From NCBI RefSeq assembly GCF_001029105.3, contig NZ_CP011807.3, positions 1,364,001 to 1,428,000 on the forward strand: 64,000 nt of DNA, read 5' to 3'. The translations under genes and the position numbers were made by a program. This DNA is from Pandoraea faecigallinarum. GTDB taxonomy: Bacteria; Pseudomonadota; Gammaproteobacteria; Burkholderiales; Burkholderiaceae. Positions 9,017 to 17,506 of this stretch are shown piece after piece (the stretch's first letter is position 1; each line of letters opens with the position of its first letter). The notes beneath the pieces are model-generated. The model saw nothing but the letters and a program-made list of their open reading frames with translations. It was not told the origin of the DNA and did not search any database.

Positions 9017-10138
9017 ATGACCGTTGCCAATCTTCAAGTCTCGGGCCTGTCCAAACGCTACGGCGATTTTGTGGCGCTGGCGCCGACCGACCTCGATGTC
9101 GCTCAGGGCGAATTCCTGACCTTGCTCGGCCCCAGCGGCTCGGGCAAGACCACGTTGCTCTCGCTCATCGCCGGCCTGTCGCAGCCCGATGCGGGTGCGA
9201 TCCGCATCAACGGGACCGATGTCACGTACGGCGCGCCGTACGAGCGCGATATCGGGATGGTGTTTCAGAACTACGCGCTGTTCCCCCACATGACGGTCGC
9301 GGAGAACATCGCTTTCCCGTTGCAGATGCGTCGCATCGACGCACAGGCCGCTCGCAAGATGGTCATGAACGCGCTGGAAATGGTGCATCTGCCGCATGTG
9401 GCGCAGCGCTATCCGCGCGAACTCTCGGGTGGTCAGCAGCAGCGCATCGCGCTTGCGCGCTGCATGGTCTACCGGCCGTCGATCATTCTGATGGACGAGC
9501 CGCTGGGCGCGCTCGACAAGAAGCTGCGCGATCACATGCAGCTCGAGATCAAGCGCATTCACCGCGAACTCGGCACGACCATCGTGTACGTGACGCACGA
9601 TCAGGAAGAGGCGATGACGATGTCCGATCGCATTTGCCTGATGAACGCGGGGGAGATCGCGCAACTGGGCACGCCGGACGACCTGTACTTCCGTCCGAAA
9701 AGCGTGTTCGTGGCCGACTTCCTCGGCGAGTCCAACCTGCTCGACGCCACCGTGCTCGAGCGCACGGGCGACCGGGTGCGTGTGGCGATGCCGGGCGTGG
9801 ACGCGGCCAACGGTGCGCTTGCGATGGTCTACGACGCGCAGGTCGAGCGTGGCCGTCCCGTCAAGCTGATGCTGCGTCCGCAAAACCTGCATGTCCATGA
9901 CGGGCCGAATACGCCCGGCGGCGTGGCGACGATCTCCGCCAAACTGACCGACATCATGGTCACGGGCGGCATGACGAAGCTGTATCTGCAATCGCCGGTG
10001 ACCGGCGCCAGGGACTCCGACGCGGGCAAGTCACTCGTGGCGGCCTTCCCGACACATCGTCAGGGCAACCGTTACGAAATCGGTCAGACGCTGGGCCTTG
10101 CCTGGCATGCCGACGACGCCGTGGCGATTGCGGGGTAA
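9017..10138 (+). CDS. ABC transporter ATP-binding protein (PotA-like)
   Basis: A 373-residue ATPase that energises the importer encoded around it. Walker A GPSGSGKTT lies at about residues 38-46, the signature LSGGQQQRIALARC near 134-147, Walker B IILMDEP with D-loop SALDKK-like GALDKK, and the switch histidine in THDQEEAM. The C-terminal third holds a TOBE regulatory domain (YFRPKSVFVADFLGESN then the beta-rich tail). Starts at ATG 9017, 45 bp after the binding protein gene, and ends 3 bp before the permease gene, so the three are one operon. Confidence 0.9.
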   Translation: MTVANLQVSGLSKRYGDFVALAPTDLDVAQGEFLTLLGPSGSGKTTLLSLIAGLSQPDAGAIRINGTDVTYGAPYERDIGMVFQNYALFPHMTVAENIAFPLQMRRIDAQAARKMVMNALEMVHLPHVAQRYPRELSGGQQQRIALARCMVYRPSIILMDEPLGALDKKLRDHMQLEIKRIHRELGTTIVYVTHDQEEAMTMSDRICLMNAGEIAQLGTPDDLYFRPKSVFVADFLGESNLLDATVLERTGDRVRVAMPGVDAANGALAMVYDAQVERGRPVKLMLRPQNLHVHDGPNTPGGVATISAKLTDIMVTGGMTKLYLQSPVTGARDSDAGKSLVAAFPTHRQGNRYEIGQTLGLAWHADDAVAIAG

Positions 10139-10141
10139 GCC

Positions 10142-11962
10142 ATGAGTGCATCTGCCGTGGTCCGTCCTTCGCCCTCCCAGCCGTCCCAGCCGACGCAGCC
10201 GGCGCCGCACCGCCCGCGCTGGCATGTACGCATGCGTCCGCTGCTCATGGCCGCGCCCATCGTCATTCTTCTCGCCGTGATGCTGATCTATCCGGTCGGC
10301 CAGCTGTTGCTGCTGAGCATTCGCGGCGAGGCAGGCTTCACGCTCGCCGAATATCAGCGTCTATTCGCCTCGTCGGTGTACGTCGAGGTCGTGCTCATCA
10401 CACTCAAGGTCTCGCTGTACACGACCTTCTTCGCGGTGCTGACCGGCTATCCGATTGCCTACCGGCTGTCCACGCTGTCCGGCGCGCGCAAGCAGCGACT
10501 GCTGTTCTGGCTGCTGCTCTCGTTCTGGACCAGCTTCCTCGTGCGCACCTTCGCGTGGGTGGTGCTGCTCGGCCGTAATGGCGTCGTCAACCGCACGCTG
10601 CTCGATCTCGGTCTGATCGATCAGCCGCTCTCGCTGCTGTACAGCTTTCCCGCAGTGGTGCTGGGCATGGTGCACGCGCTCATGCCGCTTGCCGTGCTCA
10701 CGATGCTCTCCGTCATGGAGAACATCGACCGCCGTTTGCCGAGCGCCGCGTCGACCCTGGGTGCGCGTCCCGGCACGGTGTTCTGGCGTGTGTACTTCCC
10801 TCTGTCGTTGCCCGGCGTGGCGGCCGGTGCGCTGATGGTTTTCGTCACCGCCATCGGCTTTTTCATCACGCCGACGCTGTTGGGCGGGCGTCACGAAACG
10901 ATGATTACGCAGCTCATCATCGATCAGGTCATGCAGGCGCTGAACTGGGGCTTTGCCGGTGCGATCTCCGTGCTGTTGCTCGCGGTGGTGCTGGTGGTGT
11001 TCTTCGTCTACGACCGCATGGTCGGCCTGTCGACGATGGCCGGCGGCGCGGGCGACGTGAAGGCGGGCAAACGCCGTGGCGGCTGGACCCGCACGCTGGG
11101 CGAGAAGGTCCTCGCCACGCTGGGCAGTGCGACCGATGTGCTATTGCGCGTGCTGCCGCGTCACAAGGGCGAGCAGGGCGACGGGCCGCTCTTGCGCGTG
11201 ATCGTTTTCCTGCTGGTGGTGTTCCTCGCCGCGCCCGCGTTGCTGATGATTCCGATGTCGGTCGACGCCGCGTCGGGGCTGGCATGGCCGCCGAAGGGCT
11301 TCTCGCTCCAGTGGTATCAGCAGATCTGGGATTCGCCGCTGTGGATGCAGGCCGTGACGCGATCGATGCTCGTGGGTATCGGCGCCGGGTTGCTGTCGAT
11401 GCTGATCGGCACGCCTGCGGCATTCCTGCTGGTGCGCGGCGGCATGCGCGGCAAGTCGGCGATGCTCGCCTTCGTGCTCGCACCGATTGTGGTGCCGCGC
11501 ATGATTCTCGCCGTCGGCGTGTTCTATTTCTTCGCGAAGATCGGTCTGGTCGGCTCCAGCGTGGGCCTGACCCTCGCCCACACCGTGGTGGCCGTGCCGT
11601 ATGTCGTCATCACGATGATGGCGGTGCTGCGCAACTACGACACGCGTCTCGATCTGGCGGCCTACAGCCTGGGGGCTCGCCCCTGGGCGACGCTGCGCCG
11701 TGTGACGTTCCCGATCCTCGGCGCGGGCCTGCTGTCGTCGTTCCTGTTCGCGTTCGCCACGTCGTTCGACGAACTCACGATTGCACTGTTCACCTCGGGC
11801 GGTCTGTCGACCACGCTGCCCAAGCAGTTCTGGGACGAAATCACGATGCAGATCTCGCCGGTCATTGCCGCGGTCTCCACGTGTCTGTTCCTTTTCATCG
11901 CCGCACTGATCTGGGTGGCCGAGCGTCTGCGCACTCGCAGCCTTCGCAGCCTCGCCGCCTGA
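10142..11962 (+). CDS. Fused two-domain ABC transporter permease (PotB-PotC type)
   Basis: A 606-residue inner-membrane protein. It joins two BPD_transp_1 permease domains that are separate subunits in the E. coli spermidine system. Domain one spans about residues 35-290; the EAA-type coupling loop is AASTLGARPGTVFWRVYFPL. Domain two spans about 345-600 with a second loop AAYSLGARPWATLRRVTFPI. A charged linker around residues 300-335 joins them. The N-terminal 30 residues are Pro/Ser/Gln-rich. Only 3 bp separate it from the ATPase gene. Fusions of this sort occur in proteobacterial PotABCD-type systems, so it is unusual but not novel. Confidence 0.88.
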   Translation: MSASAVVRPSPSQPSQPTQPAPHRPRWHVRMRPLLMAAPIVILLAVMLIYPVGQLLLLSIRGEAGFTLAEYQRLFASSVYVEVVLITLKVSLYTTFFAVLTGYPIAYRLSTLSGARKQRLLFWLLLSFWTSFLVRTFAWVVLLGRNGVVNRTLLDLGLIDQPLSLLYSFPAVVLGMVHALMPLAVLTMLSVMENIDRRLPSAASTLGARPGTVFWRVYFPLSLPGVAAGALMVFVTAIGFFITPTLLGGRHETMITQLIIDQVMQALNWGFAGAISVLLLAVVLVVFFVYDRMVGLSTMAGGAGDVKAGKRRGGWTRTLGEKVLATLGSATDVLLRVLPRHKGEQGDGPLLRVIVFLLVVFLAAPALLMIPMSVDAASGLAWPPKGFSLQWYQQIWDSPLWMQAVTRSMLVGIGAGLLSMLIGTPAAFLLVRGGMRGKSAMLAFVLAPIVVPRMILAVGVFYFFAKIGLVGSSVGLTLAHTVVAVPYVVITMMAVLRNYDTRLDLAAYSLGARPWATLRRVTFPILGAGLLSSFLFAFATSFDELTIALFTSGGLSTTLPKQFWDEITMQISPVIAAVSTCLFLFIAALIWVAERLRTRSLRSLAA

Positions 11963-12009
11963 CGCGGTATCCGATTTCAACGAACTCACGATTCACGGAC
12001 GTTTAACTC

Positions 12010-12921
12010 ATGCTTCGCTCCGCACAACTCAAGGGCATCTTCCCGGCGATCCCCACGCCGGTGAATGCCGACGATTCGATTCACACCGACGCCGCACGCG
12101 CGCTCATGCGCTACCTGCTCGCGCAGGGCATCGACGGTGTGGTGCCGCTGGGCGGCACCGGCGAGTACGGTGCGCTCTCGCGCGCCGAGCGCGTGCGCAT
12201 GGCCGAACTCGCGGCACAGGAAGTCGAGGCACACGGGCGCGACGTGCCGGTGATCGCCGGCGTGCTCGACCCGGGATATCACGACGCCATCGAGGCAGGC
12301 CGCGACTTCGCCGCCGCGGGTGCGCACGGTCTGCTGGTGCTCACGCCGTATTACACGAACCCGACGCAAGCGGGTATTCGCGACTATTTCCTGCGCTATG
12401 CCGACGAGTCGCCGCTGCCCATCCTGATCTACGAAATTCCGTATCGCACACGTATCGCGATTGCCCCCGAAGTGCTGCATGAACTCTCGCGCCATGAAAA
12501 CATCATCGGCATGAAAGCGTGCAATACCGACATGTGGCATTTCCTGCGCACGATCGCCGGTGTCGACGAATCGTTTGCCGTGCTCAGCGGCGAAGACACG
12601 CTGTTCCCGCTGCACGTGGCGGCGGGTGCGCGCGGCGGGATCGTGGTGACGGCATCGCTGCTGCCCACGGCCTGGCAACGCATCTTCTCGCTCGCGCGCG
12701 ACGGCAGAACGGCCGAGGCGCTGGCACTTCATCGCTCGCTGATTCCGCTGATGAATCTGGCGTTCGCCGAGACGAACCCCGGCCCGATGAAGTCGGTGAT
12801 GGATCTGATCGGGGTGAACGCGCCCGCGATGCTGGCGCCGCTCGTGCCGCCCGCGCCTGCGTTGTCGGCCGAGCTGCGCGAAGAGCTGAAGCGCCAGCTC
12901 GCGATTTTCGAAGGGCGCTGA
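12010..12921 (+). CDS. DapA-family aldolase/dehydratase (dihydrodipicolinate synthase-like)
   Basis: A 303-residue class I aldolase of the DHDPS/N-acetylneuraminate lyase superfamily. Seen: the pyruvate carboxylate-binding motif GGTGEYGALS near residues 48-57, the active-site tyrosine in YEIPYRTRI, and the Schiff-base lysine in IGMKACNTD. DapA proper is usually encoded elsewhere; here it follows an ABC importer and a hydroxyacid dehydrogenase, so a catabolic 2-keto-acid aldolase or dehydratase role is more likely than lysine synthesis. It closes the rightward operon and is followed by short CCCGCTGC repeats (12922-12945). Confidence 0.85.
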   Translation: MLRSAQLKGIFPAIPTPVNADDSIHTDAARALMRYLLAQGIDGVVPLGGTGEYGALSRAERVRMAELAAQEVEAHGRDVPVIAGVLDPGYHDAIEAGRDFAAAGAHGLLVLTPYYTNPTQAGIRDYFLRYADESPLPILIYEIPYRTRIAIAPEVLHELSRHENIIGMKACNTDMWHFLRTIAGVDESFAVLSGEDTLFPLHVAAGARGGIVVTASLLPTAWQRIFSLARDGRTAEALALHRSLIPLMNLAFAETNPGPMKSVMDLIGVNAPAMLAPLVPPAPALSAELREELKRQLAIFEGR

Positions 12922-12945
12922 CCCGCTGCCCCGCTGCCCCGCTGA
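12922..12945. repeat. Three 8-bp tandem repeats after the DapA-like gene
   Basis: Three near-identical copies of CCCGCTGC occur directly after the stop codon. A G-run follows at 12961-12967. They sit between convergent genes, and no function is evident. Confidence 0.5.
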
Positions 12946-13042
12946 CCGCGCGTTGGCGGCGGGGGGGACGAATGTCGCCGGTTGGCGGTTCGAACGAACC
13001 GCCGGGCCGCCGAAGCGCCGCGGCGCGCGATGGCCGGGCGGC

Positions 13043-13918
13043 TTATCGCCGGAACGTCGATAGGCGTGACTTCGAGATCGAGGTCGCGGCAACCTGAATG
13101 TGCGGTGCGAGTTCGGCTTCGGCGCGCTCGCGTGTCCAGCGCGAGGTCGGGACCGAAATGTTGATGGCAGCGACGGCATGGCCGTCGTGATCGGTGATGG
13201 GGGCGGCGACCGAGATGTCGCCCATCACGGTTTCGTTCTCGACGATTGCATAGCCGCGACGTGTGGTCGTCTGAATCCGTTCGAGCAACTTCTTTTCGTC
13301 GATGAGCGTGTACGGCGTCATCGGTTCGAGGGCCGTGCCGGAGAGGATCTCGCGCACCCGCGTGTCGGGCAGCCGCGACAGGATGGCGATGCCCGAGGCC
13401 GTAAACATCGCGGGCAGACGCGCGCCGACCACGATGTCGATATTCACCAGATGCTGGCCGGGGAAGCGGGCGACGAACACGATCTCGTGACCGTCGAGTT
13501 CCTGAAGGTTGGTGGTCTCGCCCACGCGGCGGCTGATGTCGAGCAGGTACGGCGACGCCTTGTCGACCAGCTCGTTCGCGCGGATGTAGTTGTACGAGAA
13601 CTGCAACACCTTGGTCGTCAGGCCATACGTGCGGGTCTCGGGCACGCGGTAGAGATAGCCCAGCGCTTCGAGCGTATGCACGAGCCGCTGCGTGGCGCTA
13701 CGGTCGAGGTCCGCCGCCTTGGCGATGTCGCCTAGCGTCATGTAGCGCGCAGGGCCGTCGAACGCATGCAGGACCTGAAAGGTCTTCTCGGTCGAGCCGA
13801 CGAAAAGCGAAGAACGCGGCGAGCGTGACGGGTTCGCTGCGCCGCGCTCCGATGGCACGGAACCGGAAGCGGAGAGGTCCGCTGAAGAGCGCGACGGCCC
13901 GGTGGATGAGCGCGGCAT
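13043..13918 (-). CDS. IclR-family transcriptional regulator
   Basis: A 291-residue regulator. An N-terminal Ser/Pro-rich tail of about 35 residues precedes the winged-helix domain (VGSTEKTFQVLHAFDG, then MTLGDIAKAADLDRSATQRL as helix-turn-helix, then LEALGYLYR). The C-terminal effector domain includes TNLQELDGHEIVFVARFPG and the usual end VAAINISVPTSRW. Start is ATG 13918; the frame extends upstream into the promoter. It lies convergent to the DapA-like gene and divergent from the FMN-dependent dehydrogenase, and is the only regulator in the cluster, so it probably controls both catabolic operons in response to a pathway acid. Confidence 0.88.
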   Translation of the reverse strand: MPRSSTGPSRSSADLSASGSVPSERGAANPSRSPRSSLFVGSTEKTFQVLHAFDGPARYMTLGDIAKAADLDRSATQRLVHTLEALGYLYRVPETRTYGLTTKVLQFSYNYIRANELVDKASPYLLDISRRVGETTNLQELDGHEIVFVARFPGQHLVNIDIVVGARLPAMFTASGIAILSRLPDTRVREILSGTALEPMTPYTLIDEKKLLERIQTTTRRGYAIVENETVMGDISVAAPITDHDGHAVAAINISVPTSRWTRERAEAELAPHIQVAATSISKSRLSTFRR

Positions 13919-13937
13919 GGCGTGAGTGAGTATGTTC

Positions 13938-13970
13938 GGATTGTAATGATTGTGATTGTAATGCAATTGT
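13938..13970. promoter_or_regulatory. Candidate IclR operator repeats
   Basis: ATTGTAAT occurs at 13940-13947 and 13955-13962, followed by TGCAATTG. The words resemble the ATTGCAAT pair in the divergent promoter at 6089-6116. The position just upstream of the iclR-type start fits autoregulation. Confidence 0.45.
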
Positions 13971-14116
13971 TTGTGCCCAAGTAGCGAACTTACCCTGACG
14001 GGACGGTGAGCGGCACCGCCGCGATATAGCCGCATAGAGACATAGACAGACGTAGCGACGCGGCAACGCATCGACGACAACTCGGCAATTTCGATAGGAC
14101 CGGAACAGGGGGAGCA

Positions 14117-15283
14117 ATGCACGCGTTTTCCTGCGTGGAGGATTACCGTCTGGCGGCGCGCCGCCGACTGACGAAGCTGGCGTTCGATTACCTGGAAGGC
14201 GGGGCGGAGGACGGCGATGCCCTGCGCCGCAACCGTGCGGCGTTCGGGCAGTGGGGGTTCGCGCCGCGCGTGATGATCGACACGTCGCAAACGTCGAGCC
14301 GCACGACGTTCTGGGGGCGCGACGCCGCCGCGCCGATGGTGGTCGGGCCGACCGGCCTGAACGGCCTGTTCTGGCCCCGAGCCGACGAATTGCTCGCGCG
14401 CGCGGCGGCCGACGCCGGCCTGCCGTTCGTTCTGTCGACGGCCTCCACCTCGTTACTCGAAGACGTTCGCGCGGCCGTTCCCGAGGGTGAACTCTGGCTC
14501 CAGCTCTACGTGCAACAGGACCGCCGTATTGCCGAGAGTATGATGCGCCGGGCGCGCGAGGCGGGGTTTCGCACGCTGATGCTGACCGTCGACACACCGG
14601 TGCACGGCAAGCGCGATCACGACACGCGCAACGGTTTCAAGCTGCCGCTGCGTTTTACGCCGCGTCTGGTGGCGGATTGCGTGCGGCACCCGCACTGGAG
14701 CTGGCAAATGCTGGTGGGCGGCGCGCCGCAACTGCGCAACATCGCAAAGAGCGTGGGCGAGCGGGCGGATCTGGCGCGGCATGCCGCGATGCTCAGCCGT
14801 CAGATGGACCTGTCGATGAGCTGGGACGATCTGGCGTGGGTGCGACGCCACTGGCCGGGCGAAGTGCTGGTGAAGGGTATTCTGACGGTCGAGGACGCGC
14901 GCCGCGCGCAGACACATGGCGCAGACGGCATCATCGTTTCCAACCATGGCGGACGTCAGTTGGGCAGTACGCTGGCACCCGTCGAAGCCTTGCCGATGAT
15001 CGTCGACGCGCTGAGTGCCGGCGGCCCGGCGATGTCCGTCTTTCTCGACGGCGGTGTGCGCCGCGGTGCGGACGTGGCGAAAGCCGTTGCCCTTGGCGCG
15101 AAGGGCGTGCTGCTCGGACGGGCCCCGCTGTACGGCGTGGCGTCGCGAGGCGCACCGGGCGTGGCCGGCGTGCTGGCGTTATTGCTGGGCGAGTTGCGCA
15201 CCACGATGCAACTGCTCGGCTGTACGAACGTGACCGATCTTACGCCGCAGCGGCTGGTGCCGTTGCCGTCGCTTCGGGCATAG
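14117..15283 (+). CDS. FMN-dependent alpha-hydroxyacid dehydrogenase (LldD/mandelate dehydrogenase family)
   Basis: A 388-residue FMN flavoprotein that oxidises L-2-hydroxyacids to 2-ketoacids. The sequence has the start typical of the family (YRLAARRRLTKLAFDYLEGG), TVDTPVHGKRD, the FMN-phosphate region, the catalytic lysine in VLVKGIL and the catalytic histidine in VSNHGGRQL, followed by FLDGGVRRGADVAKA. Start ATG 14117 has GGGGGAGCA upstream. With the D-hydroxyacid FAD enzyme at 6257 it brackets the cluster, which would let the cell use both stereoisomers of a hydroxyacid; that is inference. Confidence 0.87.
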   Translation: MHAFSCVEDYRLAARRRLTKLAFDYLEGGAEDGDALRRNRAAFGQWGFAPRVMIDTSQTSSRTTFWGRDAAAPMVVGPTGLNGLFWPRADELLARAAADAGLPFVLSTASTSLLEDVRAAVPEGELWLQLYVQQDRRIAESMMRRAREAGFRTLMLTVDTPVHGKRDHDTRNGFKLPLRFTPRLVADCVRHPHWSWQMLVGGAPQLRNIAKSVGERADLARHAAMLSRQMDLSMSWDDLAWVRRHWPGEVLVKGILTVEDARRAQTHGADGIIVSNHGGRQLGSTLAPVEALPMIVDALSAGGPAMSVFLDGGVRRGADVAKAVALGAKGVLLGRAPLYGVASRGAPGVAGVLALLLGELRTTMQLLGCTNVTDLTPQRLVPLPSLRA

Positions 15284-15455
15284 CGTCGTGCATCGCCGTC
15301 TACCGGCATCGGCCGTCGGGCGAAACATGGGGAACCGGGCAAACCCGCTATAATGTTCCGCGCCCGATTGCCGTCGGGCGGCGTGGCATCCGGCAGTCTG
15401 GCGGGCGTGCGCGCCGTGCGGCGGCATGCCATTTTCTACACACAGGAATGCCATC

Positions 15456-15983
15456 ATGAGCTTCAACCACGTGCCTGCCGGCAAGGACATCCCCAACGAT
15501 TTCAACGTCATCATCGAGATCCCGGCGCAAAGCGACCCGGTGAAGTACGAAGCCGACAAGGATCTGGGCCTGCTGGTCGTTGACCGCTTCATCGGCACGG
15601 GCATGCGCTACCCGGCCAACTACGGCTTCATTCCGCAAACGCTCGCCGGCGACGGCGACCCCGTCGACGCGCTGGTCGTCACCCCGTTCCCGCTGCTGGC
15701 CGGCTCGGTGGTTCGCTGCCGCGCGCTGGGCATGCTCAACATGACGGACGAATCGGGGGTGGACGCCAAGCTCGTCGTCGTGCCGGTCGACAAGATCTGC
15801 CCGATGACGGCACATATGAAGTCCATCGACGACGTGCCGGGTTACCTGAAGGACCAGATCAAGCACTTCTTCGAGCAATACAAGGCGCTGGAGAAGGGCA
15901 AGTGGGTCAAGGTCGAAGGCTGGGAAGGTATCGACGCCGCCCACAAGGAAATCGTCGACGGCGTGGCCAACGCCAAGAAGTGA
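15456..15983 (+). CDS. ppa: Inorganic pyrophosphatase
   Basis: A 175-residue soluble family I pyrophosphatase that hydrolyses PPi to phosphate and pulls biosynthetic reactions forward. The Mg-binding signature [10 protein letters not shown] is present near residues 65-74, as are KYE near the N-terminus and the active-site stretch [11 protein letters not shown]. Length is that of the bacterial hexameric enzyme. ATG 15456 was chosen because [13 protein letters not shown] is the conserved start; preceding ATG 15426 lacks family sequence. The gene is monocistronic, with a TATAATG-like box at 15350-15356 upstream and a terminator downstream. Confidence 0.95.
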   Translation: MSFNHVPAGKDIPNDFNVIIEIPAQSDPVKYEADKDLGLLVVDRFIGTGMRYPANYGFIPQTLAGDGDPVDALVVTPFPLLAGSVVRCRALGMLNMTDESGVDAKLVVVPVDKICPMTAHMKSIDDVPGYLKDQIKHFFEQYKALEKGKWVKVEGWEGIDAAHKEIVDGVANAKK

Positions 15984-16034
15984 GCAGTTTCCCGCGAGTG
16001 CAATTGCGCCTGACGTCGCGCGTCGACGTCGATG

Positions 16035-16062
16035 AAAAACCCGGCTCGAAGCCGGGTTTTTT
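16035..16062 (+). terminator. Rho-independent terminator after ppa
   Basis: AACCCGGCT (16038-16046) pairs with AGCCGGGTT (16050-16058) around a CGA loop. It is preceded by A-rich and followed by T-rich sequence, so it could work in both directions. Confidence 0.9.
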
Positions 16063-16149
16063 GTTCGGCGACAATGACGGCCAATGGGGATGTTTCATGC
16101 CGGCGCGCGGCAGGCGGTGGCGCTCGCCGGTTTGCAAACGAGGTGAGAA

Positions 16150-17286
16150 GTGAGCAGCGACGTAGTCATCCGTGTAGTGCAATCGATCGAAGACGTACCG
16201 GCCGACGCGTGGAACGCGCTCGCGGGCGACAACCCGTTCGTGCAGCACGCGTTCCTGCATGCGATGCATGAGACGGGGTGCGCCTCGAAGCGCACGGGCT
16301 GGCAGCCGGCCTATCTGTTGATGCAGGCGGATGACGTCCTCGTGGGCGCCATGCCCCTTTATGTCAAATCGCACTCCCGCGGCGAGTACGTCTTCGATCA
16401 CGCCTGGGCCGATGCATTTGTGCGACACGGCCTGGCGTACTACCCGAAGCTGCTTTGCGCGGTGCCGTTCTCGCCGGTGACGGGGCCCCGTCTGCTGGCG
16501 CGCACGCAGGCGGATCGCGTGGCGTTGGCGCGCGGGGCGATCGCCTTCGCGAAACAGCTTGAGTTGTCGTCCATTCATGTGCTCTTCACCCACGACGACG
16601 ATCTGGCCGCGCTCACCGAAGCGGGCTACATGCTGCGTGAAGGCGTGCAGTTCCACTGGGAGAATGCGGGTTTCGCGACGTTCGACGACTTCCTCGCGCA
16701 GATGAATCAGGAAAAGCGCAAGAAGCTCAGGCAGGACCGTCGCCGCGTGCGCGAGGCAGGCGTGACGTACCGGTGGCTGCGCGGTGCGCAGATCGACGAT
16801 GCCGCGCTCGATTTCTTTTACCGGTGCTACGAGAACACCTACCGCGAGCACTGGAACGCGCCTTACCTGAGCCGGGAATTCTTCGGGCGGCTCCATGCCA
16901 CGATGCCCGAAGCATTGCTGATCGTCATGGCCGAGCGCGAGGGCGCGCCGCTGGCCTGCGCACTGAACGTGGTAAGCGGCGACACGATGTACGGGCGATA
17001 TTGGGGGACGACGGATTTTGTCTCCGGCATGCACTTCGAAACCTGCTATGCGCAGGGCATCGAGTACTGCATCGCCAACGGGTTGCGCAGCTTCGAGGGC
17101 GGCGCGCAGGGCGTGCACAAGATGTCGCGCGGGCTGTTGCCGACTCCCACCTGGTCGGCACACTGGATCGCCGATGCGCGCTTCGCGCAGGCCATCGAGG
17201 ATTTTCTGGACAGGGAGACTTCGGCGATGGACGAGCATATCGGCGAACTTGAGGCGCACACGCCATTCAAGCGTCCCGCGCCCTGA
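16150..17286 (+). CDS. GNAT-fold protein of the DUF482 / FemAB-like group
   Basis: A 378-residue cytoplasmic protein with two GNAT-like halves. Landmarks are NPFVQHAFLHAMHETG (residues 26-41), the segment MNQEKRKKLRQDRRRVREAG, FYRCYENTYREHWNAPYLS and FEGGAQGVHKMSRGLLP, which are typical of the COG3146 family. These are often described as peptidoglycan-biosynthesis-like acyltransferases but no reaction is proven to my knowledge. Start is GTG 16150. It lies between ppa and nadE in the same direction with a terminator upstream, so it has its own promoter or is a single gene. Confidence 0.8.
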   Translation: MSSDVVIRVVQSIEDVPADAWNALAGDNPFVQHAFLHAMHETGCASKRTGWQPAYLLMQADDVLVGAMPLYVKSHSRGEYVFDHAWADAFVRHGLAYYPKLLCAVPFSPVTGPRLLARTQADRVALARGAIAFAKQLELSSIHVLFTHDDDLAALTEAGYMLREGVQFHWENAGFATFDDFLAQMNQEKRKKLRQDRRRVREAGVTYRWLRGAQIDDAALDFFYRCYENTYREHWNAPYLSREFFGRLHATMPEALLIVMAEREGAPLACALNVVSGDTMYGRYWGTTDFVSGMHFETCYAQGIEYCIANGLRSFEGGAQGVHKMSRGLLPTPTWSAHWIADARFAQAIEDFLDRETSAMDEHIGELEAHTPFKRPAP

Positions 17287-17506
17287 TCGCAGTGCGTTCC
17301 GGCGACAGGCATGACCGGCCCGCGGCGCCCCACCGCCGCGCGTGGCGACATGTAAGCCCCGACGGGCGCCGGCACGGCAAGGTCCCGCGTAATATACTGG
17401 CGGTTCTTACGCCCGCCGTTCGCGGGCGGGCGCGCCAGCCGGGCAAACGACGGTTGTCATGCCTGCCGGCGTTGCGGCACCCGGGCGATGCATGGTAGCC
17501 GCCGAC

